From NCBI GenBank assembly GCA_027886175.1, contig JAJNNQ010000018.1:18519001-18583000 (forward strand): a stretch of 64,000 nt of DNA, in the 5' to 3' direction. A program made the translations under genes and the position numbers. The stretch is from Phylloscopus collybita. Its lineage: Eukaryota > Chordata > Aves > Passeriformes > Phylloscopidae. This document shows, in pieces, positions 22,624 through 35,285 of this stretch (its first letter is position 1; each line of letters starts with the position of its first letter). The notes under the pieces are model-generated. The model saw only the letters and a program-made list of their open reading frames with translations. It did not search any database and was not told where the DNA came from.

Positions 22624-25232
22624 CTGCAGTTCTACAAAACTATGGTGAAATGTAGACAGTCATGTGCTTGGAAACTCTGACAAGGTGCCCATACAGTTGA
22701 CAGGAGAGGTTATTTTGATTTATTTTTTTTTTAATCTGCTTGTAATTACCAATTGTAAACACATGAACTTAGATGCAATCATTTCAGAAGTGTTTTATGA
22801 TACTGTAGGATAAGTCTTTAATACCTCTGAAAGTATAACAGATAGGGAAGAGGAAAATAGTATCTTTCTTGAGCCTGAAAGTTCTGGGAGATGTGAAGAA
22901 AACAGCAGGTGATAGTGCAGGAATTAGAGACAAACCTGTCTAAAGATGGTTTTTCCTCCACTATTGCTATAATTTCTGAAGTTAAGATATTTCCCTGACT
23001 GTACCTCAGAAGAAAATTTAAGTACTCTCTGTCAAGACAGGAGCAGAACCTGGAGAGATTATTAAAAAATGTGTCTAAGTACAATTGGATAATAGCGGCA
23101 TCAAAGCAAGAGATAAATGGACAAAAGCATGAGCCAGAAAACCGACAAAAAAGGTGGTAAGATTTCGTTGTTAATGACTTTTTTCCCACAGGGAACACTC
23201 CCTGGAATAGACTATCGGTGATCCATATGACTAGAGATAGAATGATTAAACAGATGTTATATTCAGAACCAAACTTGCCTCATCCAGATACGTAGAACAA
23301 AAGGCCATGTTCAGAGTCCTGGGGACAACTTTCGGGACACATTTCTCCAGCCCTGGTGTGCACCACCAGGTAATTTATCTACCATTGAAACAATTGCAGT
23401 TACCCCCTTCCAGCAGAGACCCAGTGTCCCTGGCATCTGTAGGAGCCAGAGTGCACATGGTCCCCCAGGAAAATCAGAACATTGCAAACATCTGGTAGGC
23501 TGAACTGTAGAGCTCAGAGGAATTAAACCATGACTTTCTCTCAGATCTCCAGGAGGTCTCTGTCTGCTCCTTACCAGGACACAGCCATTCAAGTGTCAGG
23601 TGAAGCAAGGTCTTACTGAGTGTCCTCTACTGGATGATGGGGTACCTGAGTGGCCAGAAAAGTAAAAATGCTATGAAAAACATTGCTTTGGAGAAAACAG
23701 GGATGCCATAATTTACTTAGACAAGGAGAAAATGGAGCTGTTAGCAGCCTTTACCTTGCCTTGACTCATACTGTTCTACACGTTTTGGTCAGAGTTCATG
23801 CTAATGGATGTATTTCTGGAGTGTTTTGATAGACTGCCATTTTCTAATGTGAAGAAAATCCCAATTAATTTTATCAGAAGTGCCATCAACTCGTGGAAAA
23901 AATTTGATTTTTTCCTACAGATTGGGGATTTTATTATGTGTTTTACTGCTATTTAGAAACAATAGCAAAACTTTAAATGTTTTCACTTGAGAGTGCTGGC
24001 CTCCCACACTTTCTTTTTAAATCCAGTCTACCACAGACTGCTTCTCTGAAACGTTGTGCTTATTCTTTTTTGCCTTATTTAGGTCTAAGAAGCATTTGTC
24101 AACTAGGCAGCTCAACTCTACCTCTTGCTGATGGCAACTATTTTCTGCAGGTTTAGATTTCCTGCTGTGCACAGTGACTGATACTGCACCTTCACCCCAT
24201 CACTGCCTTGACTGACAGCAGTGGAGAAAAGGATCTGTGCAACTAAATAAAATGTTTGAAAAGAAGTACACCCAAGTTTGGATGCTTGAGAAGGGGAAGA
24301 AACAGCAAAACATTCCAGATTTATGGGGGGACGTTAAGGGTATTGTACAGGTTTGCATGAGCAGTTATATAATTTAGTTGCTCTCATGTGATATTCTGGG
24401 TTATATTTATAGTATAGAGAGAGTGAACTGCACCCAACTGCATTAAATGGAACCATTTTTTATCAGGAGTTGTTAGTGACAATATTACTCTAACAGCTTG
24501 TGCATGTCATCAGAACCCAGAGATAAAAAAAATATGGCACTCTTTGGATGTATTTTATTATTTCACAATAACTGGATAGCATGGCACCTAATGAAAATTT
24601 ACATTGGGCAGACACCTAGTGTAAATTTCACCCCTTTTTAGTCTTACATCTTCTCTTGGCTGGCTTAATATACCTGTTCCGATATTTTGGAAAGTATTAT
24701 TTTTTATGAATTCTTATGAAATTAAAATATCTAGGGAGATCAGAAGTATTATTCAGTGGGAAAATAATTAATAACACTACTGAGAATTAGTTGTTTACTT
24801 TAAAGTTAGCAGGAGCTTGTCACTATTAGCAGGTTTGGAACAATGATTCAGAGAAATGATAAAAAATGGTTTCTTAGACTCTGAGTCTACAAACAGGAAT
24901 GTACTTACCTAAATTTATACAAGCAACTTGTTTCACTGGAAACTCTCCCAAACCTGAGCACACATGTAAGCATTTGTAGAAGAGGCCCTCATATTGGTTA
25001 TATCTGACTGAAATAAGACCAAAAGTCTTTACAGAACTTTTTCTAAAATTTAAAAATGCCTGTGAGTGGTGAATAAAATGTAAGGTCAGTTCTCATTTTA
25101 GCTTAAAGCAGATTGACCTTCTTGATTGAGAATAGTGTTGAGATTTTTATTTTTTTTTTAATAATGATTTTAATGGAAAAGTGTTGGGGAGTTTTAATGG
25201 AAGGTTTTCTAATAAAAAGCAGTAACACTCTC

Positions 25233-25375
25233 TGATTTTATAGCACCTTTCTTTGTTGGTCCTGATAATGTCTTGTGAATGTTTTAGTCTCACATAACCC
25301 TAAGTAGAAAGGTATTTTTTTATTTGTTTTTGTAGGAGGCTAAAAGAGAGAGAGATAGTGAGTTGTGCAAATGAA
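25233..25375 (-). mobile_element. MIR-like ancient SINE (reverse)
   Basis: On the plus strand the segment shows the reverse of the MIR layout: TATAGCACCTTTCTTTG near 25240, TTGTGAATGTTTTAGTCTCACA near 25272-25293, AAGTAGAAAGGTATTT near 25301, then TTTTGTAGGAGGCTAAAAGAGAG near 25328-25350. These mirror 'tatagcgcctttcat', 'ttaattaagcctcacaacac', 'gaggtaggtatt' and 'ttttacagatgaggaaactgaggcaga'. The copy is old and diverged. Confidence 0.62.
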
Positions 25376-28326
25376 AATACTGAATAGAGTTCCCAATGCT
25401 AATGGCTACTCATAAACTTACACATACAGCCCTTCTTCCATGCTTAGAAACCAAGTTTCTTTGGATATACTTTTATGACTGACAACTAATGCCTGTGATG
25501 AAGACAACTATAGCTTTAATTTGGCAAACTATTCTTGGTTGGAGAATTCCTACTCATAGTCTCAATTTCTCATTGTTTTAAAGAGGACTTAATAACTATG
25601 CTCAAAGCTAGCCCTACATTTCAGAGGTTTTTGGTTCAGTCCCTGTCTGAGTGCAGGAGATGAAATCTGGTAGAAAAAGGGATAGGTTTTATTTTCTGGA
25701 TGGATACTAACAAGTCCTGTATTTATCTAAACACTGATGTTTGCCAGAGATAAATGTAAATGTATGGAAAATATTTATTTATTTTTTTAGCACAGCAATA
25801 ATAGCAACAGGATTGAGATCTCCTGCCTTTCTCATTTTCTTTAAGAGAAAAAGCATTTCTGTAGTTTTAACTTAATGTGTTTTATTTTAAAATACAGGCA
25901 TATTTTTTATCTATTTTTATGCCTGTTTTCAAAATCTGAAACTGTTACAAGCCAAAGCCTGAACTGAGAATTCTGAACAGTGCTTATAATTTCCTGCCTC
26001 ACTCAAATGTGTCATTATAGTGTATGAGACTTTATAAAGAAAAGTATCTATTTGTACATAAATTTTATTTTCATTGCTAGTAGACTTTGCTACAGAATGA
26101 CCAAGCTTGGGTGAAATATCATAATTACACAAATAATACATATTATTATTTCCCAATGACTCTATTCTAAACTTGCACAGTTATGATGATGAAAAAAAAT
26201 AAAACCACATCAGACAATTTGGAGATAAAGATATTCACAAAATGTTTTCTATTTCCAGTGAAGTCTTCAAACAAATAGAGATTTAGAATAATTTTTGGTA
26301 TGCTTGACCAGTGTTAAAATTAGCAGATGTTTATATGCCTAAAGAGAGCATTTCAAGCAAATAATTCCACTTAAAATATTAAGCACATTTTCCAGTTTAT
26401 ATTGTTGGAGGTTATGGTGGCATGTTTGATTAATGGGCTGTTTTATTGGTGATGCAAATAATGTGCAATATCATATGACCCATATGTTGTAGATTAGAAA
26501 GGTATTAAACTTACCTTGGCACTAAGTGAAAAATCTGAAATATCCCTCTGGTAAAATATATCATTTTAGAGGAAAAAGTCATGTTGGCATTGCTTGTTTA
26601 TGCTTTTGATAAATTACACGTCATTTTTACTTAGTTTTAGTATCAAAATTTATTCTCTTTCATACTTTTGCTTCTCTTTATTTGTCAGGTTTCTCTGGCA
26701 AGTGGTGCGCACAATGTACAGCCACTGTGAGTGAAACCCAACTGTGTGTCACTTGTCACTTATGAACACAGAACATGGAGGAAGGTGATGGTGTCTAATT
26801 TTTCATAAAATAGTCTCAGTATTTATTGTCATTTATTTATATTGATGCAAGCTACAACAAAATAAGCAAGGCACTTGCATGAAGGAAGCTCTTCAAGAAG
26901 GATCCTCAGCAAAGCTCCAAGCCACAGAATGGAAATTCACCTTGTTCCATATTGCATAGGAAACTTGAACAACAGATTGGGGTCTATTTAAAGATTCACT
27001 GAGGTTCTGGGACCTTTGGGTAAATTTTAGTAGGGAAATGATAGCCTGACCTATGACTTTATCTGGAAACTGTATATAAAAATCCCAATTAAACCCAGAA
27101 ATGGAAGAAACTCAGTGCCTTAGGAGGAATTTTAGTTTATGCTTTTGAATTGTTAACACTGAATGGTAGACTGGGAATCAGAAGGTACACTGGAGCTTTG
27201 CAATGCAATGAAACTACTAAGTTTCATGTTATTTGCTCCAAGTCTGTACCTGACCTGGAGCACAATCTGGCTTTCAGAACTATTTGTTCTAGGGCCAAAA
27301 CCAGCTCCTTTTTCTGGTGATGAAATTCCAAATCAGAACTATCCCTCAGAAGCACACAGCAGTCTCCTCAAATTTCCTCTTTTACTGCCAGTAAAATAGG
27401 CCTGATTCTTCTTCCTTTTGTTTTTCCCTTAAATTTCTGTTGGGTTTGGTACCCTGGGATATACTGGTTGTGAGCACCCCAGATGGGGATGTCTTCTCAC
27501 AATACACTGGGGCTTTCAACTACAAAGATAAAATGCACCAGCACATGGGACAATGCAGCCCATTTCTAGAAGTCACTTCTGAATGAAGAGAAAATATACT
27601 TAGAATGTACCTCATCAATATTTTTATGTTATTCTCCAGTATTGTCATCAGGCAAGAGAGTGCTAGAAAAGCTGATTTGATCCAGTAACTGCAGCTGTCT
27701 TTGAGGGCAAGAACACCATACCAAAATTCAGCCTGTGCATTCAGTTAAAAAAGAGCTCTTCCAAAATGACTGGAGTCACAGTTCATGCCACGGAGACATA
27801 AATCATCTCTGCTTTGCCATCTCTGTCAGCAGCATCCTAAGGGTCCTTCAGGGTCTGTACCCCTTTGAGACCCCTGCTCTTATCTCTCACAGGTTTTTTG
27901 ACTGTGACTGTGACTGTGTAGCATTAGCTTCTCCTGAGATTTACAGGTGAAAATTGTCCTGTGCTTGAGCTGTTCCAGGCAAGGAAATCGTTGAGGGGCA
28001 TAACTTTGGGCTGAATTCAGTTCCTTGAAATTTTATTCTTCTAGCTAATTCTACCACTGTGCTAGTTCTACCACTCTCTTTGCAGCACACTTCATCTGGA
28101 AATAATTATCTGGGCCCTGCTCCTGCAAACACTGTCCATGTGCTGCACTACATTCAGTAGATTGCTTCAAGGAAATCAGTGGGTGTGTTTGAAAGGTTAA
28201 ATTTGTAGGTGCTGACAGAATTTGGACGCTAGTCACCACAAGAGGATGTTAAAATACCAAGAGGGAAGGGGGAATCCAAAGGGCATCCTTAGCTAGAGAT
28301 CCTGTTTTTATGCAAATGTGCTTAAA

Positions 28327-28331
<5 letters not shown>
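25376..28331. other. unique non-coding sequence
   Basis: AT-rich unique sequence. A three-copy TGTGAC-type hexamer sits at 27900-27919. No gene or transposon is recognised. Confidence 0.5.

Positions 28332-28369
<38 letters not shown>
28332..28369. repeat. A38 homopolymer
   Basis: Thirty-eight uninterrupted A, preceded by AAAAAATT. It is the longest homopolymer in the window. It could be the tail of a decayed retroposed transcript, but no polyadenylation signal or gene-like body is seen upstream. Its exact length is unreliable because long runs are hard to sequence. Confidence 0.9.
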
Positions 28370-28371
<2 letters not shown>

Positions 28372-29424
28372 AAAGGAGGAGAAATATATTGAGAATGTAT
28401 TTTATGGTAAGTAGTCCTTTCTGCCTCTCACTATTTTCCAGAAGGATCCACCCATGCATTAAGCACGGGATTAGTTTTCTCATCTTGATAGTGTTGTGAC
28501 AGTTTAAAAAAAACCTCTACTAACTAATGTAGCCTCCATACATTACAGAGTGATTGTGTCCAAAGAACAGACATTGACAGATTTGAAATAATGATGTAAA
28601 TTTTTTCTTCAGTTCTATTTAAAACCACATTTTTCAGGCTTAAAAGAAAGTACCCTCAACCAACCCTCAGTGATTGCTGAGGAAGCTGTACCTACATGCC
28701 TACATTAAACCTAGCACAATATGCTATGAAAACCTCATTACACATCCAAGCTGTCTTTGTATCAGCATTAAATGTGCATCCATACACATTCCGTAAATTA
28801 CACACTTATAAATTACTCATTTGTAATAGCTGCAGGCTGACAGCTACAGTGAAAATTATATATTTTTTTAAACTTGGCTTTTTTAATGTGCTTTTTGCTT
28901 ATCTGAGCACCTGATGATCCTGCCATGCCTGTCAACTGAAATCAAAAAAGAAAAAGATATAAGGAAATTTTCTTGATACGCGCTTTTCCCCCCTCCATGA
29001 GTAACTCTACAATAATCAACTATTTCTCAAACTAGAAATTTTTAGTGGCAGGCATGCCACCAAAATGGTCGTATTTTTATCCTGTGTATTTCTGCTGAAG
29101 TTAGTGTTGAATAGTTACTAATAATTCAGTAAAATAACATTCAGAAATCTATTGCAATAACTTAGAAGAGCAAGAGATTTTAAACTGCTTACTTTTTTCT
29201 TCATGAGGAATCATAACACGTATCTAACTCTTTGTGGCTGTTAGGGTCAGGTTCCCTCACAATAAACTGTGTGCACTTTAGCAGGCATATTAATTTTATC
29301 CTTAACTGTCACACCTTGCTATGTGCTTCACCTAGATGCTCTGGTCCACCTGTAACAACTCCTTCAAAATGACCCATTTTTCAGGAGATTCCACTCTGCA
29401 GCTACCCTTAAGCCAGGGTGAGGG
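28370..29424. other. unique non-coding sequence with possible conserved element
   Basis: No gene is seen. About 28680-28930 is repeat-free and rich in TAAT/ATTA cores, so it could be a conserved non-coding element; this is inferred from texture alone. Confidence 0.4.
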
Positions 29425-29900
29425 AAATCCTGTCAAAACCCTTGGAGAAATCCAGGAAGACAACGTCCACTGCTCACCCCACATCAGCCAAGAGGGTTAC
29501 TTTGTCTTAGCAGACAATCGTGTTTGTCAAGCAATATTTGTCCTTGTTGAATCTGTGCTGGATTTTCCCAATCAAATGCTTCATCTGATTTGGGATGGCT
29601 CCCAGGAGGATCCATTCCATAACTTTCCCAGGGACCGAAGACTGATGGGCCTATAATTTCCTTGATCTTCCTTTAGCCCTTTTTGTAGATGGTATGATAG
29701 GTGATACGATATCAGCCATCTTCCAGTCTTCTGAGATGTTTCCTGATCTCCACAACTGCTCAAAGGTTATGGAAAGCAGCCTCATGAGGATGTCAGCCAG
29801 CTCTTTAATCACTTTTGATGGACATTGTTTGGGCCCATCAATTTGTCAGGGTCAAGCTCCTGTAATAGTTCACATACCAATTTTTCCTTCACTGACAGTG
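29425..29900 (-). mobile_element. old CR1 LINE internal fragment (ORF2)
   Basis: On the plus strand this is the reverse complement of CR1 ORF2. Recognisable blocks in order are AAATCCAGGAAGACAACGTC (29449-29468), TTGAATCTGTGCTGGATTTT (29548-29567), TTCCATAACTTTCCCAGGGA (29615-29634), TGGGCCTATAATTTCCTTGA (29647-29666), CAGTCTTCTGAGATGTTTCC and ATGTCAGCCAGCTCTTTAAT. These match the 'gtccaggtagacaacatccac' to 'gacatccgccagctcc' region of CR1. The fragment is quite diverged, has no 3' tail and may extend left to about 29330. Confidence 0.85.
29581..29700 (-). pseudogene. CR1 reverse-transcriptase remnant
   Basis: The minus strand encodes QKGLKEDQGNYRPISLRSLG, matching the CR1 reverse-transcriptase block with consensus KKGRKEDPGNYRPVSLTSIPGK. 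The reading frame is lost just after GKLWN, where intact copies read GKVMEQ. The NYRP codons lie at about 29647-29658. The remnant is non-functional. Confidence 0.85.
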
Positions 29901-32900
29901 GGTTTGTGTTTGCAAATGAATGAACAATGGAAGTCTGAGAAGCTTGTGTGTGAAGCAGGACTCTTTTCCAAGGACCAGGTCTACTTGCATGGGCACCTGA
30001 AGTAGGCTGACAAGTTATTCCACTTATTCTCTGTGTGTGCTTTAAATAGGTTCAGTTTTTATTAAACATGCTGATACCCTATTCATACCACACAGGGATT
30101 CATAATTCATGAATACTCTGATTTTAGTGGGAGGCATTTCTTAGAATGGCCTTTCTCACAAATACTTGGCAAATGGCAAATTCAAATTAATACTTAAATA
30201 TTAAACTTCAAAATTAGCTTTAAAATTGTATGTATTCACTAGAAAAATAGAAGTGTACAGTGTGACTTAAGGCTCCCATCTGAAGTCTTGCACTGTCTTT
30301 TCAAAATTCAAATACTTAAGGAAAGTGTTCAGAAAGCAAAGGGTTTCAAAATCTCCAAGGTAGCAAGATTGTTTTGATCAAAAGGTAGCCTGCAGTTAGA
30401 GTTACAAATTGAGGGAAATAATGAGTTTTTCATCTGGCCCTAACGTCCACCAATAATGAACTGCAACTTTTGGAAACAAGACCCAAAATCCATTGGGCTA
30501 TTTGTGTAAAACCTGAGATTGCTTATCTAGGACTATATTTTTTGAGTTATTCCCCACTCGTGATCATTCATTTTTAAGTAATATTTTCTGACTTTATAAT
30601 TATCATATAGACAAGGGTTCATGAAAGAGCAGGCTGGTGTTTAGATCCAGGACTGTCCCAGTCAGGCCTTTACAATTTGATGTTTGCACTGTAAAATCCA
30701 GATGCCTCACTTTTATTATAAAATTTATATTGGATGCTTGCTGCAATGAACTGTCACACCCTCCACTCCTACTTTTATGTTCATATTGAGAATGATGCTA
30801 TTTTTGCTTTAAATATATCCAGCTACCAGCCCCTACTTACTGTCGTAGTTCTCTCTTTATTGCTGCATGTAATCACTCCTTCTCACAAGCATTCTCATGT
30901 GCAACCTAACTTTAAAATACCTCTCTCTTCCCGAGTTGTTGGTGCTGATTTTCTACCCCAATTTAGTTAATTGTAACCTAGTAGGTATCACTAACTTAAT
31001 GCTTAATAATTTTCCCCCTCTGTCTCTGTGCACATGGTGGTGAGCATGGGGAGAGATAATGCATTATTTTTTAAGGTGCTTTTGCAAAAGGAATGGATTT
31101 TTCTAGCTCCTCCAGTGGGTTTTTTTTTCGTTTCTGAGGTCACCAATGAAGAGTCTGGAACGGATTTATCGAAAAACAAATTCTAATGTTCTCCAGTCTG
31201 TGTAAGAGCAGCAATAGCTTTACAGAGATGGTAAGTGATGCTCTCTTAATCAGTTTGAGTAGAGACTGATGATAATACATTTGCACCTTTACTACTCTTC
31301 TATGATTTTATCACATGAGAACATAAGAAAATATTTTTTCAAGTAAACCAAGACAATCAAATATATGTGCGTTTTCATCCTTGTTTCATGTTCTACTAAA
31401 CCCAAACTCCAATTTCTGATCATGTTTTCTCCAAGAATCAGAATTAAACACAAGCACTTTCTCCTCTGATGTGACACCCAAGCCCCTCTTGTCCATGCTA
31501 GCTCTATTTGCTATAGTCTATGACTGACGGATGAAGCCTTATGAAATAATGTGGAGTATCCATTTCAGCTAATGAAACTGAGGCTGGAATAAGTTGTGTG
31601 GTTCTATCTCAATCTCTCATTGAAGGTGAAAAACTGAGGAACCCTTGTTCACTGCTTTCTCTAAGTATTGAAATTGTTCCTCCCGACAGCTGGGTAGAAT
31701 TTGATTTAGGGGACATTTCTTCCCAATGGCAGCTCAAATGATTAATGTGCAACAAAAGTGAATTCTTGAATCCTCCTGGCAAGGAGGCTTAGGGTAAGAA
31801 ATTTAAGATTTTGATTTTTTCTTCTCTTATTCCCTTACTTAAGATAAATATTTTATCTGTTTGAATAACTGTTGCTTTTTATGAAAAGAATTATTCATTT
31901 TGAGGTGGATAGGATGTGTTTCAAAGGATAGTGATAAAAACTAAAGACTACAGTGATCATCTGCTGTGATTATGCTAAAAATAGATTTTTTAAAAGAACA
32001 TAATACGACTTCTCTCAAAAGTACAGAATCAAATTTCATTTAAAGGGAATATATTTTTACAGTAAAGTCCAAGAAAAATTAAGTTCTTTAACTTAATGTA
32101 ATTCAGTTTATAATATTAACTTCACTGAAGGTTATGCTTACTTGAACCTGCTGAGGTCTTGCCCCATTATGTTTATGAGAATGAGTAAATGCTGCAGAGT
32201 CTTTATTTAGAAATGTAATTTGGGAACCAGTTGACTTGAAGCTTAAGTGCAGGGAGCATTTTAAGTTCAGGTTTCAGACAAGTGCAGCCCGACATTTTAG
32301 ATGTTGAAATCTATCTGTTGATGCATGTTTGATGATCATGAGGTATGAACTGGGTCATCCTAGGCCTGTTCTTGTGAATGAACACACATTCAAACCATGG
32401 GACTGCCACTAGAGTTTGGAACATAGTCTCCATACAGATCATGTGATTTTGGTAGAAAGAAGGCCAAATTTGAACTGCTTCCAAGTTCCCTTCATCTGAC
32501 TATGCCCGAGTCAAAAGCCTACTAAAAAAAAAAAAAAAAGACTTCTCAGGGTTGTTAAGCATTTTGAAGAAAAGCTTTTCTCTGGACTTTATAGAGTCTC
32601 TGTAGACTGTACAGAGCTCTGCCTGACTCCCTTTGCTGAGCAATGAGCCACACTCAGCTTTACTGTGCTTCAGAAGGTACCATTAAAACCAATTAAAAAG
32701 GAAGCGCTGCTGGTGAAAGGAAGTAGTTTGTTCTGTAAATACACAACAACATCATACATTGTAGCCCCTGGAGAATACATGGAAGATAGGAGGAATATCA
32801 CTGTCTGCTCACCATCTTGCTATGCGCTGGGTGCTCCCTAGGCCTCTTACCTTTCACTGATGTTGGTGGCATACAGACTTAAATGAAGTTTTGATCTGGC

Positions 32901-33932
32901 TGAGTGTAGCCACTTTTATGTTTCCAGAATAAACCCATGTGAATTGTGTTTGCTGTGGTAAGGCAAAATAATTCATTAGATTTGCCTTCTAATTCATTTT
33001 CCTCACTGTGCATTGTGCCTGTACAGCATTTGCAGTAAAGAATCTGTGAGCAGTGATTACTCACAAGTGGATTACACATTTAAAGGAGATGCCCAAATTA
33101 GCCATTTGAGTTTTCTACATTATGAGCTGAATCTTAGATGAATATCTTTCTGAAGAATCTCTGATTATGCTGTGTGCAGCCTGTATGAAGTTCAGGGTGC
33201 TAATTCAGACATTTAAATTAGAACCAAAAATAGGGTGTGTGACTGTCCCTGTGGTAAAGGTGTTTGTGGGCAATATGGTTTTAATTGTCTTGGCAGTATT
33301 GGGGACACAGCTGTACTTCCTTTGTGTATTCCACCTACATAAAATTAATGCAGGGTAGCTAACTTGTGATGACTTTGCATTGAGCAGCTTAAGGTAGCCT
33401 GGGCAGAGCACAACATTTTCACCAGAGTCTGTGACTTAACTGCATGACCCAGATTTTGTGGTGTCATGCCCCTCCATCACCAGCTGATCCATTTGCAGTA
33501 TTTCAGAGATCCGGGCAACGCAAAACCCATTCTTAATTTTGAAGTCTTTAATCCACTGCTAAGAAGTTCCTAGTCTTGTAATTATTTGGAAATGTAAAAT
33601 ACCTAGCTCACAGCTGCCTTAAGCAGACAATATTTTCTTAAGGGGATTTAGGATTGGTCTAAACTTTTGACTTCCTTAATGTAATTGCCTGGTAGTAGCT
33701 GTCTGACTGAGTGCTAACAAATACTTTTTTTTGTCTGGCCTGCATATTTCATGCATATTAGCAATTCATAAATATGTTAGGAAATTCTCCAGACTCTTCC
33801 TTTCCCTGACTATAGATTCATGACAAAATGCCTGAATAAAATCTTAATGGCAAAGTAGTTCAAAGAGCACCACCTTGAATTCCATATATCCCAGAAAGAG
33901 AGAATTTTTTCCTTCTTTCTTCCTCTACACTT
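29901..33932. other. unique non-coding sequence
   Basis: About 4 kb of AT-rich sequence without recognisable genes. An A16 run lies at 32524-32539. Confidence 0.5.
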
Positions 33933-34203
33933 TTTGCTGGTTTCCACTGGAATAGTTTGTTTTCTTCAGAGCAGCCAGTCTGGGGATATGTTTTGGATTT
34001 TTGCTGGAAGCAGTGTGAATAACAGGGACTTTTTAGTAATTGCTGAGCAGAGCTTACACAGGCTCAAGGCGTTTTCTGCTCCTCACCTCAACTCATTGGT
34101 GAGGAGGTTGGGGGTTCACAAGGAGCTGGGAGGGGACACAGGCAGGACAGCTGCCCCAAATGACCAAAGGGGTGTTCCAGATCATATGGCATCGTGCTTG
34201 GTG

Positions 34204-34209
34204 TATAAA
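34204..34209 (+). promoter_or_regulatory. TATA box of the LTR promoter
   Basis: TATAAA in GGTGTATAAAGCTGGG, at the position where this LTR family carries its promoter (family consensus GTATATAAACTGGG). Transcription would start roughly 25-30 bp downstream on the plus strand. Confidence 0.7.
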
Positions 34210-34380
34210 GCTGGGAGAAGAAGGAGGAAGTGGGGACACTTAGAGTTGTGGTGTTTGTCTTTTCAAATAACCATCATGTGAGATGGAGCCCTGTTTTCCA
34301 GGGGATGATGCCTGCCCATTAGAAGTAGTGAATGAATTCCTCATTTTGCTTTGCTTATTTATGTGGCTTTTCCTTTCCTG

Positions 34381-34386
34381 ATTAAA
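34381..34386 (+). terminator. polyadenylation signal of the LTR (ATTAAA)
   Basis: ATTAAA precedes CTGTCTTTAT, the conserved polyadenylation block of this LTR family. Confidence 0.7.
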
Positions 34387-34507
34387 CTGTCTTTATATCA
34401 TCCCAAAATTTTCTCATTTTTATTCTTCTGATTGCCTTCCCCATCCCACCAGGGGGTGAATCAGTGCCTTCATGGGGCTTAGTTATGGCTGGAGTTAAAC
34501 CATGACA

Positions 34508-35154
34508 GCCTTCTACTCTATTTAAAGGCAATGTAACATCACTACAAAGGAAACTTCCTCTTTTACAAACCATAAATCACTGATTTCCCCCCTACAATAA
34601 CCAGCCCTTCCCATCTGGGAGGCCTTCCACATTTACCATTTGTGTTATAATCTCCACTGTATTTCTGCCTGCCACATTGATTTATCCTTTGCTAACAAAT
34701 CAGTTTGTATGAAAAAGCTGCTGCTTTCCCATTCAGTGTTTGATGAAATGTTTGGGTGCTCTATAAATCATACCTAGAATATGAGCACATAGGAAGATGA
34801 AGTTAAGGAAGTAAGTTTTTTCATAGAAATTTAAGTGTGTATTATTGAAAAAAACCAGCTTCACCGCTGCATTCCAGTGCTGATGAAATGTTGCTTTGGG
34901 GAATATATGTAGGTTAGGCTGATGGAAAATCTTCCCTTTAACAGCTTCCCCTTCCCATTCCAAATTATGGAATCTCTCATAGGAAATGTCAGGTAGTTGG
35001 TTTGGTGATGAAAAAACAGGTAAAGTGTTTATGTGTGTAGGGTCTTCCCTACCTACACTCCCATTTCTATCAGTAAGGAACAAAGCCTTATGGAGTCAGA
35101 TAGACTGAAGGGGTGATTTTAGTTCCAAACATTTCCCAATTCCTCAGTGAGACC
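34508..35154. other. unique non-coding sequence
   Basis: No gene or recognisable repeat lies between the LTR and the next SINE remnant. Confidence 0.5.
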
Positions 35155-35285
35155 AGGTGCAAAGTACTAGGCCTCTTTTCAATTGAGATTTGTTTCTGTA
35201 AGATGGAGGTAATAATGCTACCTGGCAGGAGTGGTGTGGGGTTCAGAAATAAAGCAATCAGAACACATTTCAGAGCTTCATAAAT
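35155..35285 (+). mobile_element. MIR-like ancient SINE, 3' half
   Basis: The order of blocks follows MIR: CAAAGTACTAGGCCTCTTTT, TGAGATTTGTTTCTGTAAGA, TGGAGGTAATAATGCTACCT, GGAGTGGTGTGGGGTTCAG, AAAGCAATCAGAAC and TTTCAGAGCTTCAT. These resemble 'caagtcacttagcctct', 'tcagtttcttcatctgtaaaatggggataataatactacct', 'gggttgttgtgagg' and 'aaagcgctttgagagc'. It is diverged and lacks the tRNA-like head. Confidence 0.7.

Larger units (their letters stand above)
17541..25232. other. unique non-coding sequence
   Basis: About 7.7 kb with no supported gene or recognisable transposon. It includes GC-richer patches near 17800-18010 and 18250-18480, a GTTT-rich low-complexity stretch (21193-21249), an A17 run (22319-22335) and an 11-bp-arm hairpin (22599-22623). 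Open frames of 60-126 codons here match nothing I know. Confidence 0.45.
33933..34507 (+). mobile_element. solo LTR of an avian endogenous retrovirus
   Basis: This 575-bp element closely follows a widespread bird LTR. The decayed start TTTGCTGGTTTC corresponds to TGTCCTGGTTTC. The U3 region shows TATGTTTTGGATTTTTGCTG, AAGGAGCTGGGAGGGGACAC, GGCAGGACAGCTGCCCCAAA and GACCAAAGGGGTGTTCC. A TATA box is at 34204-34209. The R/U5 region has ATTAAACTGTCTTTATATCA (34381-34400) and CCCATCCCACCAGGGGGTGA, and the end is GGAGTTAAACCATGACA. No primer-binding site or internal coding region follows, so this is a solo LTR. Flanks CACTT and GCCTT match at only three of five positions, so the target duplication is decayed or the boundary is slightly off. 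Confidence 0.94.

Noticed and set aside
22818..23198. 126-codon open frame on the minus strand
   Set aside because: Cysteine/phenylalanine-rich translation of purine-rich DNA with no recognisable motif.
29336..29656. 106-codon open frame on the plus strand
   Set aside because: Antisense to a CR1 ORF2 fragment. The real protein-level similarity is on the minus strand.
33934..34281. 115-codon open frame
   Set aside because: Lies wholly inside the solo LTR, spanning its U3 region and TATA box. LTRs of this type do not encode proteins.
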